NCBI RefSeq assembly: GCF_900110945.1
Contig: NZ_FOFL01000007.1
Coordinates: forward strand, 58,792-122,791
Length of the DNA: 64,000 bases
From: Devosia sp. YR412
Lineage (GTDB): Bacteria; Pseudomonadota; Alphaproteobacteria; Rhizobiales; Devosiaceae
Direction: 5' to 3'
In this document: positions 42,345-51,814 of the stretch, one piece after another
How positions within the stretch are numbered: the stretch's first letter is position 1
Layout: the number at the start of each line of letters is the position of its first letter
Translations under genes and position numbers: made by a program
Notes under the pieces: model-generated
Seen by the model: only the letters and a program-made list of their open reading frames with translations
Databases searched by the model: none
Told to the model about the DNA's origin: nothing

Positions 42345-42695
42345 TCAGACCGCAAAGCTCGTCCCGCAGCCACACGACGCCACGGCATTCGGATTCTTGA
42401 TCTGGAACGCCTGGCCGATCAGGTCGTCGACGAAGTCGATCTCCGCCCCGCCCATGAATTCGAGCGACATCGAGTCGATGAGAACCGTTGCCTCGCCCTT
42501 GCTCAGAACGATATCGTCGCTGGCCGGCTTTTCCTGTACGAGATTGTATTCATACTGGAATCCCGAACAGCCGCCGCCGGCCACCGAAATGCGCAACACC
42601 GTGCCTTCCGGTTCTTTCGACAGGATGCGCGCCACGCGTTTGGCGGCGCGGTCAGTGAGCACGACTTCGGGGGAGGCAAGGGCGGTAGCGGTCAT
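42345..42695 (-). CDS. erpA: Iron-sulfur cluster insertion protein
   Basis: A 116-residue A-type iron-sulfur carrier of the HesB/IscA family. The three cluster-binding Cys are present: one in VAGGGCSGFQYEY (about residue 43) and two in ASCGCGTSF near the C-terminus. It passes 4Fe-4S clusters to apo-enzymes, such as those of isoprenoid synthesis. ErpA is preferred over IscA because it stands alone, away from isc/suf genes, next to dgt as commonly seen in alphaproteobacteria. ATG 42695 is chosen over 42719. Confidence 0.9.
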   Translation of the reverse strand: MTATALASPEVVLTDRAAKRVARILSKEPEGTVLRISVAGGGCSGFQYEYNLVQEKPASDDIVLSKGEATVLIDSMSLEFMGGAEIDFVDDLIGQAFQIKNPNAVASCGCGTSFAV

Positions 42696-42777
42696 AATAG
42701 GTCCACGCCGTAATGTCATAACGGTCAGGCTAAAATAGTAACTCTCGACCCAAATGAAAAGGGCTTAAGTATCACCG

Positions 42778-43968
42778 ATGAGCGAGACCGCTCCCTATGC
42801 CAGCAAGCCCGAGCTTTCCCTCGGTCGCCTGCATTCAACCGGCCCCAGCCCGACTCGATCCGAATTCCAGCGCGACCGCGACCGCATCATCCATTCCACC
42901 GCATTTCGCCGCCTGCAGCACAAGACCCAGGTGTTCCCTCAGCACAGCGGCCATTTCCGCAACCGGCTGACCCATACGCTGGAAGTCAGCCAGATGGCCC
43001 GCTCCATGGCCCGCGCCCTGCGGCTCGACGAAGATCTCGCTGAAGCGGTCGCCCTGAGCCACGATCTCGGCCACACCCCCTTCGGCCACGCCGGCGAGCG
43101 CGCGCTGCACACCGCCATGCAGCCCTATGGCGGCTTCGACCACAACATCCAGGCCATGCGTGTCGTGACGCGGCTGGAAAACCGCTATGCCGAGCATGAC
43201 GGGCTCAACCTCACCTGGGAAACGCTGGAAGGCATTCTCAAGCACAATGGCCCGCTGCTGAACCCGGACGGCACCCCCTACGGCAAATATGCCCACGAAG
43301 GCCTGCCTGCCGGCCTCGACGACATTCCCGCCGCAGCCGACCTGCGACTCTCAAGCTTTGCCTCGCTCGAAGCCCAGACCGCCGCCATTGCCGATGACGT
43401 CGCCTACAATGCCCATGACATCGACGATGCCCTGCGCGCCGGCCTGATCGTGCTCGACGACATGGTCGACGTGCCGCTGGCCGGTCCCATCGTCCGCGAA
43501 GTGCTCGAGCGCTATCCCAACATCGCCCCCAAGCGGCAGGCTCATGAAGTGCAGCGGCGCCTCATTACCTCCAGCATCGAGGATGTGATCCGCACCACGG
43601 CAGCAAACATCCTGCAAAGTGCAATAAAAACACCTGCAAACGTGCGCGATGCCGGTAGAATGCTTGTGACTTTCTCGCCGGAAACGGCCGAGGCCGAAAA
43701 GGGCCTCAAGGCCTTCCTGTTCCAGCGCGTGTACCGCCATGAGACCGTCATGGTCCCCGTGCGCCAGAGCGAAACCATCGTCACCGATCTCTTCGCCCGC
43801 TACATGACAACCCGCGATCTGCCGGGCCGTTGGCACGGCTATGCTGCTGATGCCGCCGATGAAAATGCATTGGCCCGCGTCGTTGCCGATTTCATCGCCG
43901 GCATGACCGATCCTTATGCCCTCGACGAGTATGCCCGGCTGTTTGACGCTCGACCGGATTTCCGTTAA
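42778..43968 (+). CDS. dgt: Deoxyguanosinetriphosphate triphosphohydrolase-like protein
   Basis: A 396-residue HD-domain dNTPase that hydrolyses dGTP, or other dNTPs, to nucleoside plus triphosphate. Metal-binding residues are H66 (NRLTHTLEVSQM) and the H95-D96 pair (LSHDLGHTPFGHAGER), with a further Asp in IADDVAYNAHDIDDAL (near residue 208). The N-terminus FRRLQHKTQVF is typical of this group. Length suits the short alphaproteobacterial Dgt-like type. Divergent from erpA; argS starts 30 bases downstream. Confidence 0.93.
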   Translation: MSETAPYASKPELSLGRLHSTGPSPTRSEFQRDRDRIIHSTAFRRLQHKTQVFPQHSGHFRNRLTHTLEVSQMARSMARALRLDEDLAEAVALSHDLGHTPFGHAGERALHTAMQPYGGFDHNIQAMRVVTRLENRYAEHDGLNLTWETLEGILKHNGPLLNPDGTPYGKYAHEGLPAGLDDIPAAADLRLSSFASLEAQTAAIADDVAYNAHDIDDALRAGLIVLDDMVDVPLAGPIVREVLERYPNIAPKRQAHEVQRRLITSSIEDVIRTTAANILQSAIKTPANVRDAGRMLVTFSPETAEAEKGLKAFLFQRVYRHETVMVPVRQSETIVTDLFARYMTTRDLPGRWHGYAADAADENALARVVADFIAGMTDPYALDEYARLFDARPDFR

Positions 43969-43998
43969 CCCCGGCGCACTTCAATAGTCAGGTCTATC

Positions 43999-45744
43999 AT
44001 GGACGTTTTTGCCCTCTTCTCCGCGCGCATTGCCAATGCGATGCAGGTTCTCTTCCCCGAAGCCGGTGCCGATCTCATCGCCCGCATCGTGGTCGAGCCG
44101 CCGCGCGACGCGTCCCATGGCGACCTCTCGACCAATGCCGCGATGATCGTCGCCAAGCCGCTGGGAAAAAATCCGCGCGACGTGGCCAATGCCCTGGTGG
44201 AACATTTCAAGCATGACGAGGACGTCGTCTCGGTGGAGGTAGCCGGTCCCGGCTTCATCAACTTCCGTCTCACCGCGCCGGTCTGGCATCAGGTGCTGAA
44301 GTCGATCACCGAGCAGGGCAAGGATTTCGGCCGCTCGACGCTGGGTGGCGGCGAAGCGGTCAATATCGAATATGTCTCGGCCAATCCGACCGGTCCGATG
44401 CATGTCGGCCATACCCGCGGCGCCGTCTTCGGCGATACGCTGGCGGCGCTGATGGCCTATTCCGGCTATGAAGTGACGCGCGAATATTACATCAATGACG
44501 CTGGCAGCCAGATCGATACCCTGGCCAATTCCAGCTTCCTGCGCTACCGCGAAGCCCTCGGCGAAACCATCGAAATCCCCTCGGGCTTCTATCCCGGCGA
44601 TTACCTGATCCCGGTCGGCCAGGCGCTCAAGGCCGAGTTCGGCGACAGCCTTCTCGCCATGCCCGAAGCCGAGCGCACGCCCCTTGTGAAGGATCGTGTG
44701 CTCGCCGCCATGCTGGAACTGATCAAGGCCGATCTTGCCCTGCTCGGCATCCATCACGACGTGTTCTTCTCCGAGCGCACGCTGCACGGGCAGGGGGGCG
44801 ATATCCAGCTCACTCTCGACTGGCTGCGCGAAAAGGGCATGGTCTACGAGGGCCGCCTCGAAGCCCCCAAGGGCAAGACGCCCGAGGATTGGGAAGACCG
44901 CGAGCAGACCCTGTTCCGCGCCAGCGACTGGGGCGACGATACCGATCGCGCCCTGATCAAGTCCGACGGCTCCTACACCTATTTTGCCGCCGACATCGCC
45001 TATCACCGCAACAAGTTCCTGCGTGGCTTCAAGCATATGATCAACGTGCTCGGCGCCGATCACTCGGGCTACGTGAAGCGCCTGCAGGCGGCCACCAAGG
45101 CCGTCTCGCTCAATGCCGCCGACATGGACGTCCGCATCTGCCAGCTGGTCCGCCTGCTTAAGAATGGCGAGCCGTTCAAGATGTCCAAGCGCTCCGGCGA
45201 TCTGGTCACCCTGGCCGATGTCGTCGAAGAAGTCGGCGCCGATGCCACCCGCTTCATGCTGATGTATCGGCGCAATGATGCGGCGATGGATTTCGATTTT
45301 GCCGTGGTCAAGGAGCAGACCAAGGACAATCCGGTCTTTTACGTCCAGTACGCCCATGCCCGCACGCATTCGATCTTCAAGACCGCAGCGCGTGACCTGC
45401 CGGGCCTCGATATTTCCCCGGCCGCGCTGGCCGGAGCCGAGATCGAACGCATCATGACGCCGGCCGAACTCGACCTCGTTCGCGTGCTCGCCGCCTTCCC
45501 CCGCACCGTCACGGCAGCAGCGATTGCGCATGAACCGCACCGCATTGCCTTCTATGCCCATGAGCTCGCTGCGGCCTTCCACGGCTTCTGGGCCAAGGGC
45601 AAGGATGACCCGCAGTTACGATTTGTTAACCTTGACGACCCAAAGCTCACTTTGGCTCGACTCGCGCTCGTCGATTCCGTGCGTCAGGTTATCGCCAACG
45701 CTCTAGCAATTCTGGGCGTCTCCGCCCCCGAGGAGCTTTCATAA
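43999..45744 (+). CDS. argS: Arginyl-tRNA synthetase
   Basis: A 581-residue class Ia synthetase for tRNA-Arg. The HIGH motif is [19 protein letters not shown] (about residues 130-148) and the KMSKS-like motif is [15 protein letters not shown] (near residue 392). The Add1 N-terminal domain is complete, and the C-terminal anticodon domain ends [15 protein letters not shown] and then [23 protein letters not shown]. Normal length. Follows dgt and precedes the SPOR-domain gene, an order usual in Hyphomicrobiales. Confidence 0.97.
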   Translation: MDVFALFSARIANAMQVLFPEAGADLIARIVVEPPRDASHGDLSTNAAMIVAKPLGKNPRDVANALVEHFKHDEDVVSVEVAGPGFINFRLTAPVWHQVLKSITEQGKDFGRSTLGGGEAVNIEYVSANPTGPMHVGHTRGAVFGDTLAALMAYSGYEVTREYYINDAGSQIDTLANSSFLRYREALGETIEIPSGFYPGDYLIPVGQALKAEFGDSLLAMPEAERTPLVKDRVLAAMLELIKADLALLGIHHDVFFSERTLHGQGGDIQLTLDWLREKGMVYEGRLEAPKGKTPEDWEDREQTLFRASDWGDDTDRALIKSDGSYTYFAADIAYHRNKFLRGFKHMINVLGADHSGYVKRLQAATKAVSLNAADMDVRICQLVRLLKNGEPFKMSKRSGDLVTLADVVEEVGADATRFMLMYRRNDAAMDFDFAVVKEQTKDNPVFYVQYAHARTHSIFKTAARDLPGLDISPAALAGAEIERIMTPAELDLVRVLAAFPRTVTAAAIAHEPHRIAFYAHELAAAFHGFWAKGKDDPQLRFVNLDDPKLTLARLALVDSVRQVIANALAILGVSAPEELS

Positions 45745-45824
45745 TTCGGGCGCAATACTGTGATGACTCCCGGCACAATGCCCCCGCATGGGCGCCGAAG
45801 TCGTAACCGAAAGGGCGCTGCTCT

Positions 45825-48143
45825 ATGACAGCGAAGCAACCGATGGCCGGACAATCTGATGCCTCGGATGACCTGATTGCCGAACTGGCCAAGCTCATGG
45901 CGCAAGATGCCCGGGGCGACAAGCCGGCCGAGCCGTCCAGCCCGCTTTCGCCTATCCGCATTCCCGGCGGCGACATCAGTGCGCCGCCCCCACCGCGTTT
46001 CGACTTCGGGCGTTCCTCGCCTGTGCCGGCTGCCGTGGTTCAGGACAAGCCGGCGCCAGTGCCCGCCGCACCGGCCAGCGTGGCCGCTGCGCCCGACGAA
46101 GTGGAACCCTTCCGTTTCGATTTTGGCCTGGTCTCGCCCAAAGCGCCGGAACCCACGCCGAGGCGCGAAGAGCCAGTGCACACGCCGGTTGCCGGGCCAT
46201 CCTCGCCGGTCAATCGCGCACCCGATCCCGGCTTTACTCCTGTCGATCACGACAGCATTGCCGATCTGATCGCCGCCGAACTGGCCGGTGGCCAGAGCGA
46301 CGCCGATGAGCATCAGGCCGAGGCAGTGCCGGTCGCCCCCGCGCCGCAGCCCGAACCTGCGCCCGTCATTGCCGAGCAGCGTCCCGCGCCGCAGCCGTCC
46401 AGCAATTGGGCGCCGACCGCCGTAGCGGCAAGCCTTGGCGCTGCCCAGCGCCCGGCCCAGCCCGCAATGCGCCCGCTCAACCTGCAGCCGGCCCAGCGCC
46501 CTGAGCAGGACCGTTTCAAGGTCGCGCCGGTGTTTGGTCTCGGCTCCGGCCAGGCCGAGCCTTCCGTGGCCCCGGTCGTCAGCGCGCCCGTCGTGGCTGC
46601 GCCGGTCCAGGCTGCACCGACACGTTCCGAACCCACCTTGGACTGGCGCCAGCCAGCCGCGCAGTCCGACCCTTCCGTCCGCGATGATGATATCGGCCGC
46701 GATCCGATCGACGAAATCGAAAGCCTGATCGGCCGCGCCGTGCGGGTCGATCTTGATCGCCAGGTTCAGCCTGCCTTCGAAAACCAAAAGCCTGTGAGCC
46801 CGGCGCCGTCCCTGCGCAGCCTGGCAACGCCGGTCCTGCCCACGCCATCCGCGGCACCCCCGCCGTCGCCGCGCAGCCTTTCCGGTGCCGACGAAGCCAT
46901 TTTGGCGGCCGCTGAAGCCGCAGGCGTCAATATCGGCTGGGTCGATAATCCCGAAGTGGTCGAGCAAGAGCCTGTCGCGCCTCGCCATCGCCGCGCCCCG
47001 CGCGTTGCCGGCATGACTCGCGCTCTGGCTGGCCCGCTTGTGGCCGTCACCCTGCTGCTGGCCGCCGGTTTTGGTCTCTATTGGGTGCTCGGCCTTGGCC
47101 GCGAGCCCGGTCCGGCGCCGCTGCTCACTGCCGATGCCAGCCCGACCAAGGAAACTCCGGTGGTCGATCCCGAAGCCGCGCCGGCCCAGTCCGTCGTCTT
47201 CAACGAGATCGATGGCGTCGTGCCCGGCGCCGAGGAACAGCTTGTGTCTCGCGATCAGGCGGATGTCAGCGAAGTCACCCAGGTGCCTGCCGCCGTCGAG
47301 ACCAGTGAAGAAGGCCTCGCCAACCGCCGGGTCCGCACTGTGACGGTCCGCCCCGATGGGACCATCGTTAGCGGCGAAGACAGCGTTGCCGGCAGCAATA
47401 TCCTGCCGGTCGCCCGCCCCAATGTGCCCGCCGTGCCCGGCGCTGAAACCGCCAGCGAGGAACTGCTCGCCAGCGCCCAGCCGGCTGCGCCCACATCCAC
47501 GGCAACGACGCCCCTTGCTGCGGCGACACCGACGCCGGCCACCGCTGCTGTCCCCGAGCCGACGACTCCAGCCGTGACGCCGGTCAGCGCCGGCGAAACT
47601 GTGCCGGCCGTCGATCTCTCCGGGAATCCGCTGGCCGGCAAGACTACCGTCATTCCGCGCACCCGTCCGGCCGGTCTGTCCGGTCCCGGCATTGCCTCGG
47701 TCAGCGCTGCGGCATCGCCGGTCAATGCCGTCGTCTCTTCGGGCAGCGCCTCCGGCAACATGCTGCCGCCGCCGCCAACCAATAGCGCCTTCGGCAACAC
47801 CACGTCGGCCGCTGCCGCGCCGGCCCAGACTGCCGCCGCTCCGGCTGCACAGCCATCCGCACCGCTGGCCCAGCCGGTCGAAGTGGAAGCGCTCGGCAAT
47901 ACTGCCCCAGCCTATGTCCAGCTCGCCTCGCAGCGCAGCGAGGCCGAGGCCCGCAGCACGGCCCAATCCATGGTCACCCGCTTCGGTCCGCTGTTCAACG
48001 GCGCAAACCTGGAAGTCCAGCGCGTCGATCTGGGCGAGCGCGGCATCTACTATCGCGTCCGCGTCCCGGCCAATTCCATGCAGGATGCCAATGGCATCTG
48101 CACCAATGTCAAAGCCGCCGGCGGCGACTGCTTCACCATGTAA
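45825..48143 (+). CDS. SPOR-domain inner-membrane protein
   Basis: A 772-residue bitopic protein. Residues 1-400 are a Pro/Ala-rich disordered cytoplasmic region; a single membrane segment lies near residues 404-422 (AGPLVAVTLLLAAGFGLYWV), then a long Pro/Ala/Thr-rich periplasmic linker ends in a SPOR domain (about 690-770: AYVQLASQRSEAEARSTAQS, then FGPLFNGANLEVQRVDLGERG and YYRVRVPANSMQDANGICTNV). SPOR domains bind denuded septal peptidoglycan, implying a role in cell division. ATG 45825 or the ATG at 45843 could be the start. Confidence 0.88.
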   Translation: MTAKQPMAGQSDASDDLIAELAKLMAQDARGDKPAEPSSPLSPIRIPGGDISAPPPPRFDFGRSSPVPAAVVQDKPAPVPAAPASVAAAPDEVEPFRFDFGLVSPKAPEPTPRREEPVHTPVAGPSSPVNRAPDPGFTPVDHDSIADLIAAELAGGQSDADEHQAEAVPVAPAPQPEPAPVIAEQRPAPQPSSNWAPTAVAASLGAAQRPAQPAMRPLNLQPAQRPEQDRFKVAPVFGLGSGQAEPSVAPVVSAPVVAAPVQAAPTRSEPTLDWRQPAAQSDPSVRDDDIGRDPIDEIESLIGRAVRVDLDRQVQPAFENQKPVSPAPSLRSLATPVLPTPSAAPPPSPRSLSGADEAILAAAEAAGVNIGWVDNPEVVEQEPVAPRHRRAPRVAGMTRALAGPLVAVTLLLAAGFGLYWVLGLGREPGPAPLLTADASPTKETPVVDPEAAPAQSVVFNEIDGVVPGAEEQLVSRDQADVSEVTQVPAAVETSEEGLANRRVRTVTVRPDGTIVSGEDSVAGSNILPVARPNVPAVPGAETASEELLASAQPAAPTSTATTPLAAATPTPATAAVPEPTTPAVTPVSAGETVPAVDLSGNPLAGKTTVIPRTRPAGLSGPGIASVSAAASPVNAVVSSGSASGNMLPPPPTNSAFGNTTSAAAAPAQTAAAPAAQPSAPLAQPVEVEALGNTAPAYVQLASQRSEAEARSTAQSMVTRFGPLFNGANLEVQRVDLGERGIYYRVRVPANSMQDANGICTNVKAAGGDCFTM

Positions 48144-48261
48144 GGCGCGCCGGTCCTTATGGACCGGTGCACATCGTCACGCCGCGCTCTGCCATGCTTG
48201 ACGCTGGCCGACCCAGCCGCCAAGGATGGCGCGATATCTTCAGCTGCGCGGCACTTCCATC

Positions 48262-49050
48262 ATGACCACAGCCCAGACCGACTGGTTTGACACGCCGGCA
48301 CCCGCGCCGGCCGAAGAGGTCATGCATGTCGACGTGGAAGGCTATGAAGGCCCGCTCGACCTGCTGCTGGATCTGGCCCGCCGGCAAAAGGTCGATCTGG
48401 CCGCCATTTCTGTCCTGGCTTTGGCCGAGCAATATCTTGCCTTCATCGAAACCGTGCGCGAGAAGCGCATCGAAGTGGCTGCCGACTATCTGGTGATGGC
48501 CGCCTGGCTGGCCTATCTCAAGAGCCGTCTGATGGTGCCCCAGGCGCCATCCGATGACGAGCCTTCGGGCGAAATGCTCGCCGCCATGCTGCAATTCCGC
48601 CTCAAGCGGCTCGAAGCCATGCGCAAGGCCGCCAATCAGCTGATGCACCGGCCACGGCTCGGCCATCAGGTGTTTGCCCGCGGCATGCCCGAGCCGATCG
48701 AGGTCAATCGCCACAATCTCTGGGAAGCCTCGCTCTACGATCTGCTGAAGGCCTATGCCGGCCAGCGCGAGCGCGGCGTCAGCGAGGACTATTCGCCGAT
48801 CCAGCGCACCGTCTGGTCGCTGCAGGAGGCGCGCGATATCCTCCAGCGCCTGATCGGTGATAGTTTTGAATGGGTGCCGATGGATGCCTACCTGTCCGAC
48901 TATCTGGCCAACCCGGCCGAACGGGCCACGGTGCGCGCCTCGAGCTTCGCCTCGAGCCTCGAACTGGTGCGCCTCGGCCAGATCGATTTGCGCCAGACCG
49001 AGACCTTCGGTCCGCTGTTGATGCGTCGTCACAAGGCGAAAACGCCGTGA
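48262..49050 (+). CDS. scpA: Segregation and condensation protein A
   Basis: A 262-residue kleisin-like subunit that links the Smc heads with ScpB. The N-terminal segment EGYEGPLDLLLDLARRQKVD (about residues 27-46) binds the Smc neck, ISVLALAEQYLAFIE and ADYLVMAAWLAYLKSRLM follow, and the C-terminal winged helix is near 200-255. ATG 48262 starts the protein; the longer frame from 48226 adds an unsupported leader. It overlaps scpB by four bases (GTGA). In related genomes nagZ usually precedes it; here it does not. Confidence 0.93.
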   Translation: MTTAQTDWFDTPAPAPAEEVMHVDVEGYEGPLDLLLDLARRQKVDLAAISVLALAEQYLAFIETVREKRIEVAADYLVMAAWLAYLKSRLMVPQAPSDDEPSGEMLAAMLQFRLKRLEAMRKAANQLMHRPRLGHQVFARGMPEPIEVNRHNLWEASLYDLLKAYAGQRERGVSEDYSPIQRTVWSLQEARDILQRLIGDSFEWVPMDAYLSDYLANPAERATVRASSFASSLELVRLGQIDLRQTETFGPLLMRRHKAKTP

Positions 49051-49712
49051 CCGAGGAAATTTCTGAAGCCAGTGAGATAGTTGAGCGCAACTTGCGGGTG
49101 CTCGAAGCCCTGCTTTTTGCCTCAAGTGAGCCCCTCGATGCTAACAGTCTGTTAGCGTATGTGGACCAGGGAGCGAAGATTGGTGACCTGCTGCTAACGC
49201 TCCAGGCGCGCTATGCGGGCAGGGGCGTCAACCTCGTCCGCCGTGGCGACAAATGGGCCTTCCGCACCGCCGAAGACCTTGAGTTCCTGCTGCGCCGCGA
49301 GGAACACGACACCCGCCCGCTCTCCCGCGCCGCGCTCGAAACCCTTTCGATCATCGCCTATCACCAGCCAGCCACCCGCGCCGAAATCGAAGAGGTCCGC
49401 GGCGTCGCCACCGGCAAGGGCACGCTGGATCTCCTCATGGAAGCCGGCTGGATCCGCATGCGCGGCCGCCGCAGAACCCCAGGCCGGCCAGTCACTTACG
49501 GCACCACCGACGCCTTCCTCGACCACTTCGGCCTCGAGTCACTCGGTGACTTGCCGGGCCTCGACGAGCTCAAGGGCTCCGGCTTGCTCTCCGGCCGCCT
49601 GCCGGCCAATTTGCAGATCCCGTTGCCCTTCGACGGCACAGCCCCGCGCGACGATGAAGACCCGCTCGACCCCGATGACCTCGGCGGTGAAGAGGAAAAT
49701 ACCGATGACTGA
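49047..49712 (+). CDS. scpB: Segregation and condensation protein B
   Basis: A 221-residue winged-helix dimer that pairs with ScpA in the Smc condensin. Conserved sequence includes RVLEALLFASSEPLD near residue 15, RAALETLSIIAYHQPATRAE near 99, VRGVATGKGTLDLLMEAGWI near 122 and RPVTYGTTDAFLDHFGLESL near 151, with an acidic tail. The GTG start at 49047 overlaps the scpA stop (GTGA). Its last eight bases overlap the ABC ATPase gene downstream. A much longer frame in +1 is a shadow. Confidence 0.93.
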   Translation: MTEEISEASEIVERNLRVLEALLFASSEPLDANSLLAYVDQGAKIGDLLLTLQARYAGRGVNLVRRGDKWAFRTAEDLEFLLRREEHDTRPLSRAALETLSIIAYHQPATRAEIEEVRGVATGKGTLDLLMEAGWIRMRGRRRTPGRPVTYGTTDAFLDHFGLESLGDLPGLDELKGSGLLSGRLPANLQIPLPFDGTAPRDDEDPLDPDDLGGEEENTDD

Positions 49713-50787
49713 CTGGGGTTTGCGCGGCACCACCGGCGTCAGCTTCGCCGCCACCCTCGACTTCGACGCCGTTGAGGTCCGGCTCGGGGGCAGGGTGGTG
49801 CTCAACAATTTGACCCTGAGCCTTAAACCCGGCGAGATCGTCTGCCTGCTCGGCGAGTCGGGCTCCGGCAAGTCCACCGCCCTCCGCGTCGCTGCTGGCG
49901 TCCAGCCAGTCCATGCCGGCGCCGTCCGCATCAATGGCGAAACCGTCTCCGCGCCCGGCCTCACCACGCCACCCGACCGGCGCGGTATCGGCCTGATGTT
50001 CCAGGATTTTGCGCTCTTCCCGCACCTTACCGTGCTCAGGAATGTCCTGTTCGGCCTGCGGGGCCTGGGCCGCGCCGATGCCCTAGCACAAGCCCGCGCC
50101 GCCCTCAAACGTGTCGGCCTGGCCGACCGCGAAGCCGACTATCCGCATATGCTGTCCGGTGGCCAGCAGCAGCGCCTGGCCCTAGCCCGCAGCGTCGCCC
50201 CGCGCCCCGGCGTGCTGCTGCTCGACGAACCCTTCTCCAGCCTCGATGCCCGCATGCGCGAAAGCGTCCGCGAGGAAACCCTTGCCGTGCTTAGAGAAAC
50301 CCATGTCACCAGCCTGATGGTGACGCATGACCCCGAAGAGGCCATGCTGCTCAGCGATCGCGTCGCTCTGCTGCGCCAGGGCCGCATCGCCCAGATCGGC
50401 ACGCCGGCCGAAATTTACCGCAACCCGATCGATCTCAATGCGGCCCGCTTCTTCTCGCCGCTCAGCGAAGTGGAAACCGTGGTCTCATCGGCTTTTGCAT
50501 CGACGCCGCTGGGCCCGATCGCCACGCCCGGTCTTGCCGATGGCGCGGCCGTCACCGTGGCCATCCGCCCCGCCGGCGGCGCCCGCATGGCGCTGTCCGG
50601 TCCAGGCACGCCGGGCCGCATTGTCGGCAAGCGCGGTGCCATCGGCGTGGACATCTGCGAGGTGTCGGTCGATGGTCTCGATGCGCCGCTCGGCCTGCGC
50701 CAGCCCTCGAATTCCGCGCTCAGCGTGGGACAAGATGTCTTCGTGACGCTGGACCCCGAGCACGTTCTTGTGTTTGCGCGCGATTGA
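49705..50787 (+). CDS. ABC transporter ATP-binding protein, FbpC/PotA-like (orphan)
   Basis: A 360-residue ABC ATPase. Walker A GESGSGKST (about residues 51-59), Q-loop LMFQDFALFPHL, signature [14 protein letters not shown] (about 149), Walker B VLLLDEPFSSLDAR (about 171), VTHDPEEAML and a C-terminal TOBE-like domain (VTVAIRPAGGARM). The best family guess is the ferric iron or polyamine type (FbpC/AfuC/PotA), but no permease or binding-protein gene is present here. ATG 49705 overlaps scpB by eight bases, and tatA starts about 60 bases after. It looks inserted into the usual scpB-tatA order. Confidence 0.86.
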   Translation: MTDWGLRGTTGVSFAATLDFDAVEVRLGGRVVLNNLTLSLKPGEIVCLLGESGSGKSTALRVAAGVQPVHAGAVRINGETVSAPGLTTPPDRRGIGLMFQDFALFPHLTVLRNVLFGLRGLGRADALAQARAALKRVGLADREADYPHMLSGGQQQRLALARSVAPRPGVLLLDEPFSSLDARMRESVREETLAVLRETHVTSLMVTHDPEEAMLLSDRVALLRQGRIAQIGTPAEIYRNPIDLNAARFFSPLSEVETVVSSAFASTPLGPIATPGLADGAAVTVAIRPAGGARMALSGPGTPGRIVGKRGAIGVDICEVSVDGLDAPLGLRQPSNSALSVGQDVFVTLDPEHVLVFARD

Positions 50788-50848
50788 CCCTATTTCTGAC
50801 CCATCTTTCGCGTGTAACGCGTTCTGAAGACTACCATGGAGTTCAAAA

Positions 50849-51061
50849 ATGCACGCGCCAGGAATTTGGGGCATTCTCGTCGTCGCAGTCGTCGTCATCC
50901 TGCTGTTTGGTCGCGGCAAGATTTCCGGTGTGATGGGCGAAGTTGCCACGGGCATCAAGGCCTTCCAGAAGGGCATGAAGGACGACGACAAGCCGGTGGA
51001 ACGCGTTGCGACCACGGCTGATGGCGACGTCGTGCGCGAGACCGAGAAGAAAGACGTCTAA
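50849..51061 (+). CDS. tatA: Twin-arginine translocase subunit TatA
   Basis: A 70-residue single-pass protein. The membrane segment [17 protein letters not shown] (about residues 5-21) is followed by the FGRGKI hinge (usual FGxKKLP), an amphipathic helix ([17 protein letters not shown]) and a charged tail. TatA oligomers form the pore of the Tat system, which exports folded proteins with twin-Arg signals. The order tatA-tatB-tatC is complete, and each gene is of normal length. Confidence 0.94.
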   Translation: MHAPGIWGILVVAVVVILLFGRGKISGVMGEVATGIKAFQKGMKDDDKPVERVATTADGDVVRETEKKDV

Positions 51062-51101
51062 GGACGTTTTCTCCAGCGGCTGTGCTTTGAAGGAATAGAC
51101 T

Positions 51102-51812
51102 ATGCTCGGCTTGGGCTGGACAGAAATGCTGGTGATCGGCGTTGTTGCGCTGATCGTCATCGGGCCGAAAGACCTGCCCGTGGTGATGAACCGCGTCGGC
51201 AAGATCATCGGCCAGATCCGGCGCATGGGCAGCGAGTTCCAGCGCGAGATCAACAAGACCACCGGTCTTGATGAAGTGCGCAACCTGCGCAATTCGATCA
51301 CCGCGCCGCTCAAGAAAACCAGCGACGAAATCCGTCGCGAATTCAATGCCATGACCCCAACCGGCCCCAAGCCGAGCGGGATCATCAAGCCGACCGACCC
51401 GGCCAAGGAAAGCGTCGTCGACGCGATCAAGTCGCAGGCTGGCATGACCCCGGCCAAGTCGGCCGATGAAGTCGCTGCCGAAGCCGGCTTCAAGCCGCCC
51501 GCTCCGGCGCCCGTGGCGTCCAAGGCCACGACACCGGTGAAGGGCGCGACCAAGCCGAAGGCTCCGGCTCGCGCCAAGGCTGCGCCGACATCGCCTGTGA
51601 TCAAGACCGACCTCGCGCCGCTCGACGCCGTACCGGCACCGGCTGAAGCCCAGCCGATCGCCAAGCCTGCTGCCAAGCCGCGCTCCGAAAAGGTCGTTGC
51701 GCCCAAGCCTGTGCGGGCGCTGCCGACCGAACCCGCGGATTCGCCGGCCACGAAGACACCCAAGGCGCGTGCGCCGCGCAAGACTGCTGCCGCCAAGGCC
51801 GGGGATATTTGA
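51102..51812 (+). CDS. tatB: Twin-arginine translocase subunit TatB
   Basis: A 236-residue Tat receptor subunit. The N-terminus MLGLGWTEMLVIGVVALIVIGPKDLPVVM gives the TatB membrane helix and the conserved GPKDLP hinge; the following amphipathic helix (RVGKIIGQIRRMGSEFQREI) and a long Ala/Pro/Lys-rich tail are typical of the long alphaproteobacterial TatB. It binds the twin-Arg signal with TatC. It ends immediately before tatC. Confidence 0.94.
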   Translation: MLGLGWTEMLVIGVVALIVIGPKDLPVVMNRVGKIIGQIRRMGSEFQREINKTTGLDEVRNLRNSITAPLKKTSDEIRREFNAMTPTGPKPSGIIKPTDPAKESVVDAIKSQAGMTPAKSADEVAAEAGFKPPAPAPVASKATTPVKGATKPKAPARAKAAPTSPVIKTDLAPLDAVPAPAEAQPIAKPAAKPRSEKVVAPKPVRALPTEPADSPATKTPKARAPRKTAAAKAGDI

Positions 51813-51814
51813 CC

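Noticed and set aside
45684..47966. 760-codon minus-strand frame opposite the SPOR gene
   Set aside because: Shadow of the Pro/Ala-rich coding strand; composition gives Gly/Arg repeats only.
49213..49704. N-terminal extension of the ABC ATPase frame into scpB
   Set aside because: Out-of-frame Ser/Arg-rich reading of scpB; the ABC domain starts right after ATG 49705.
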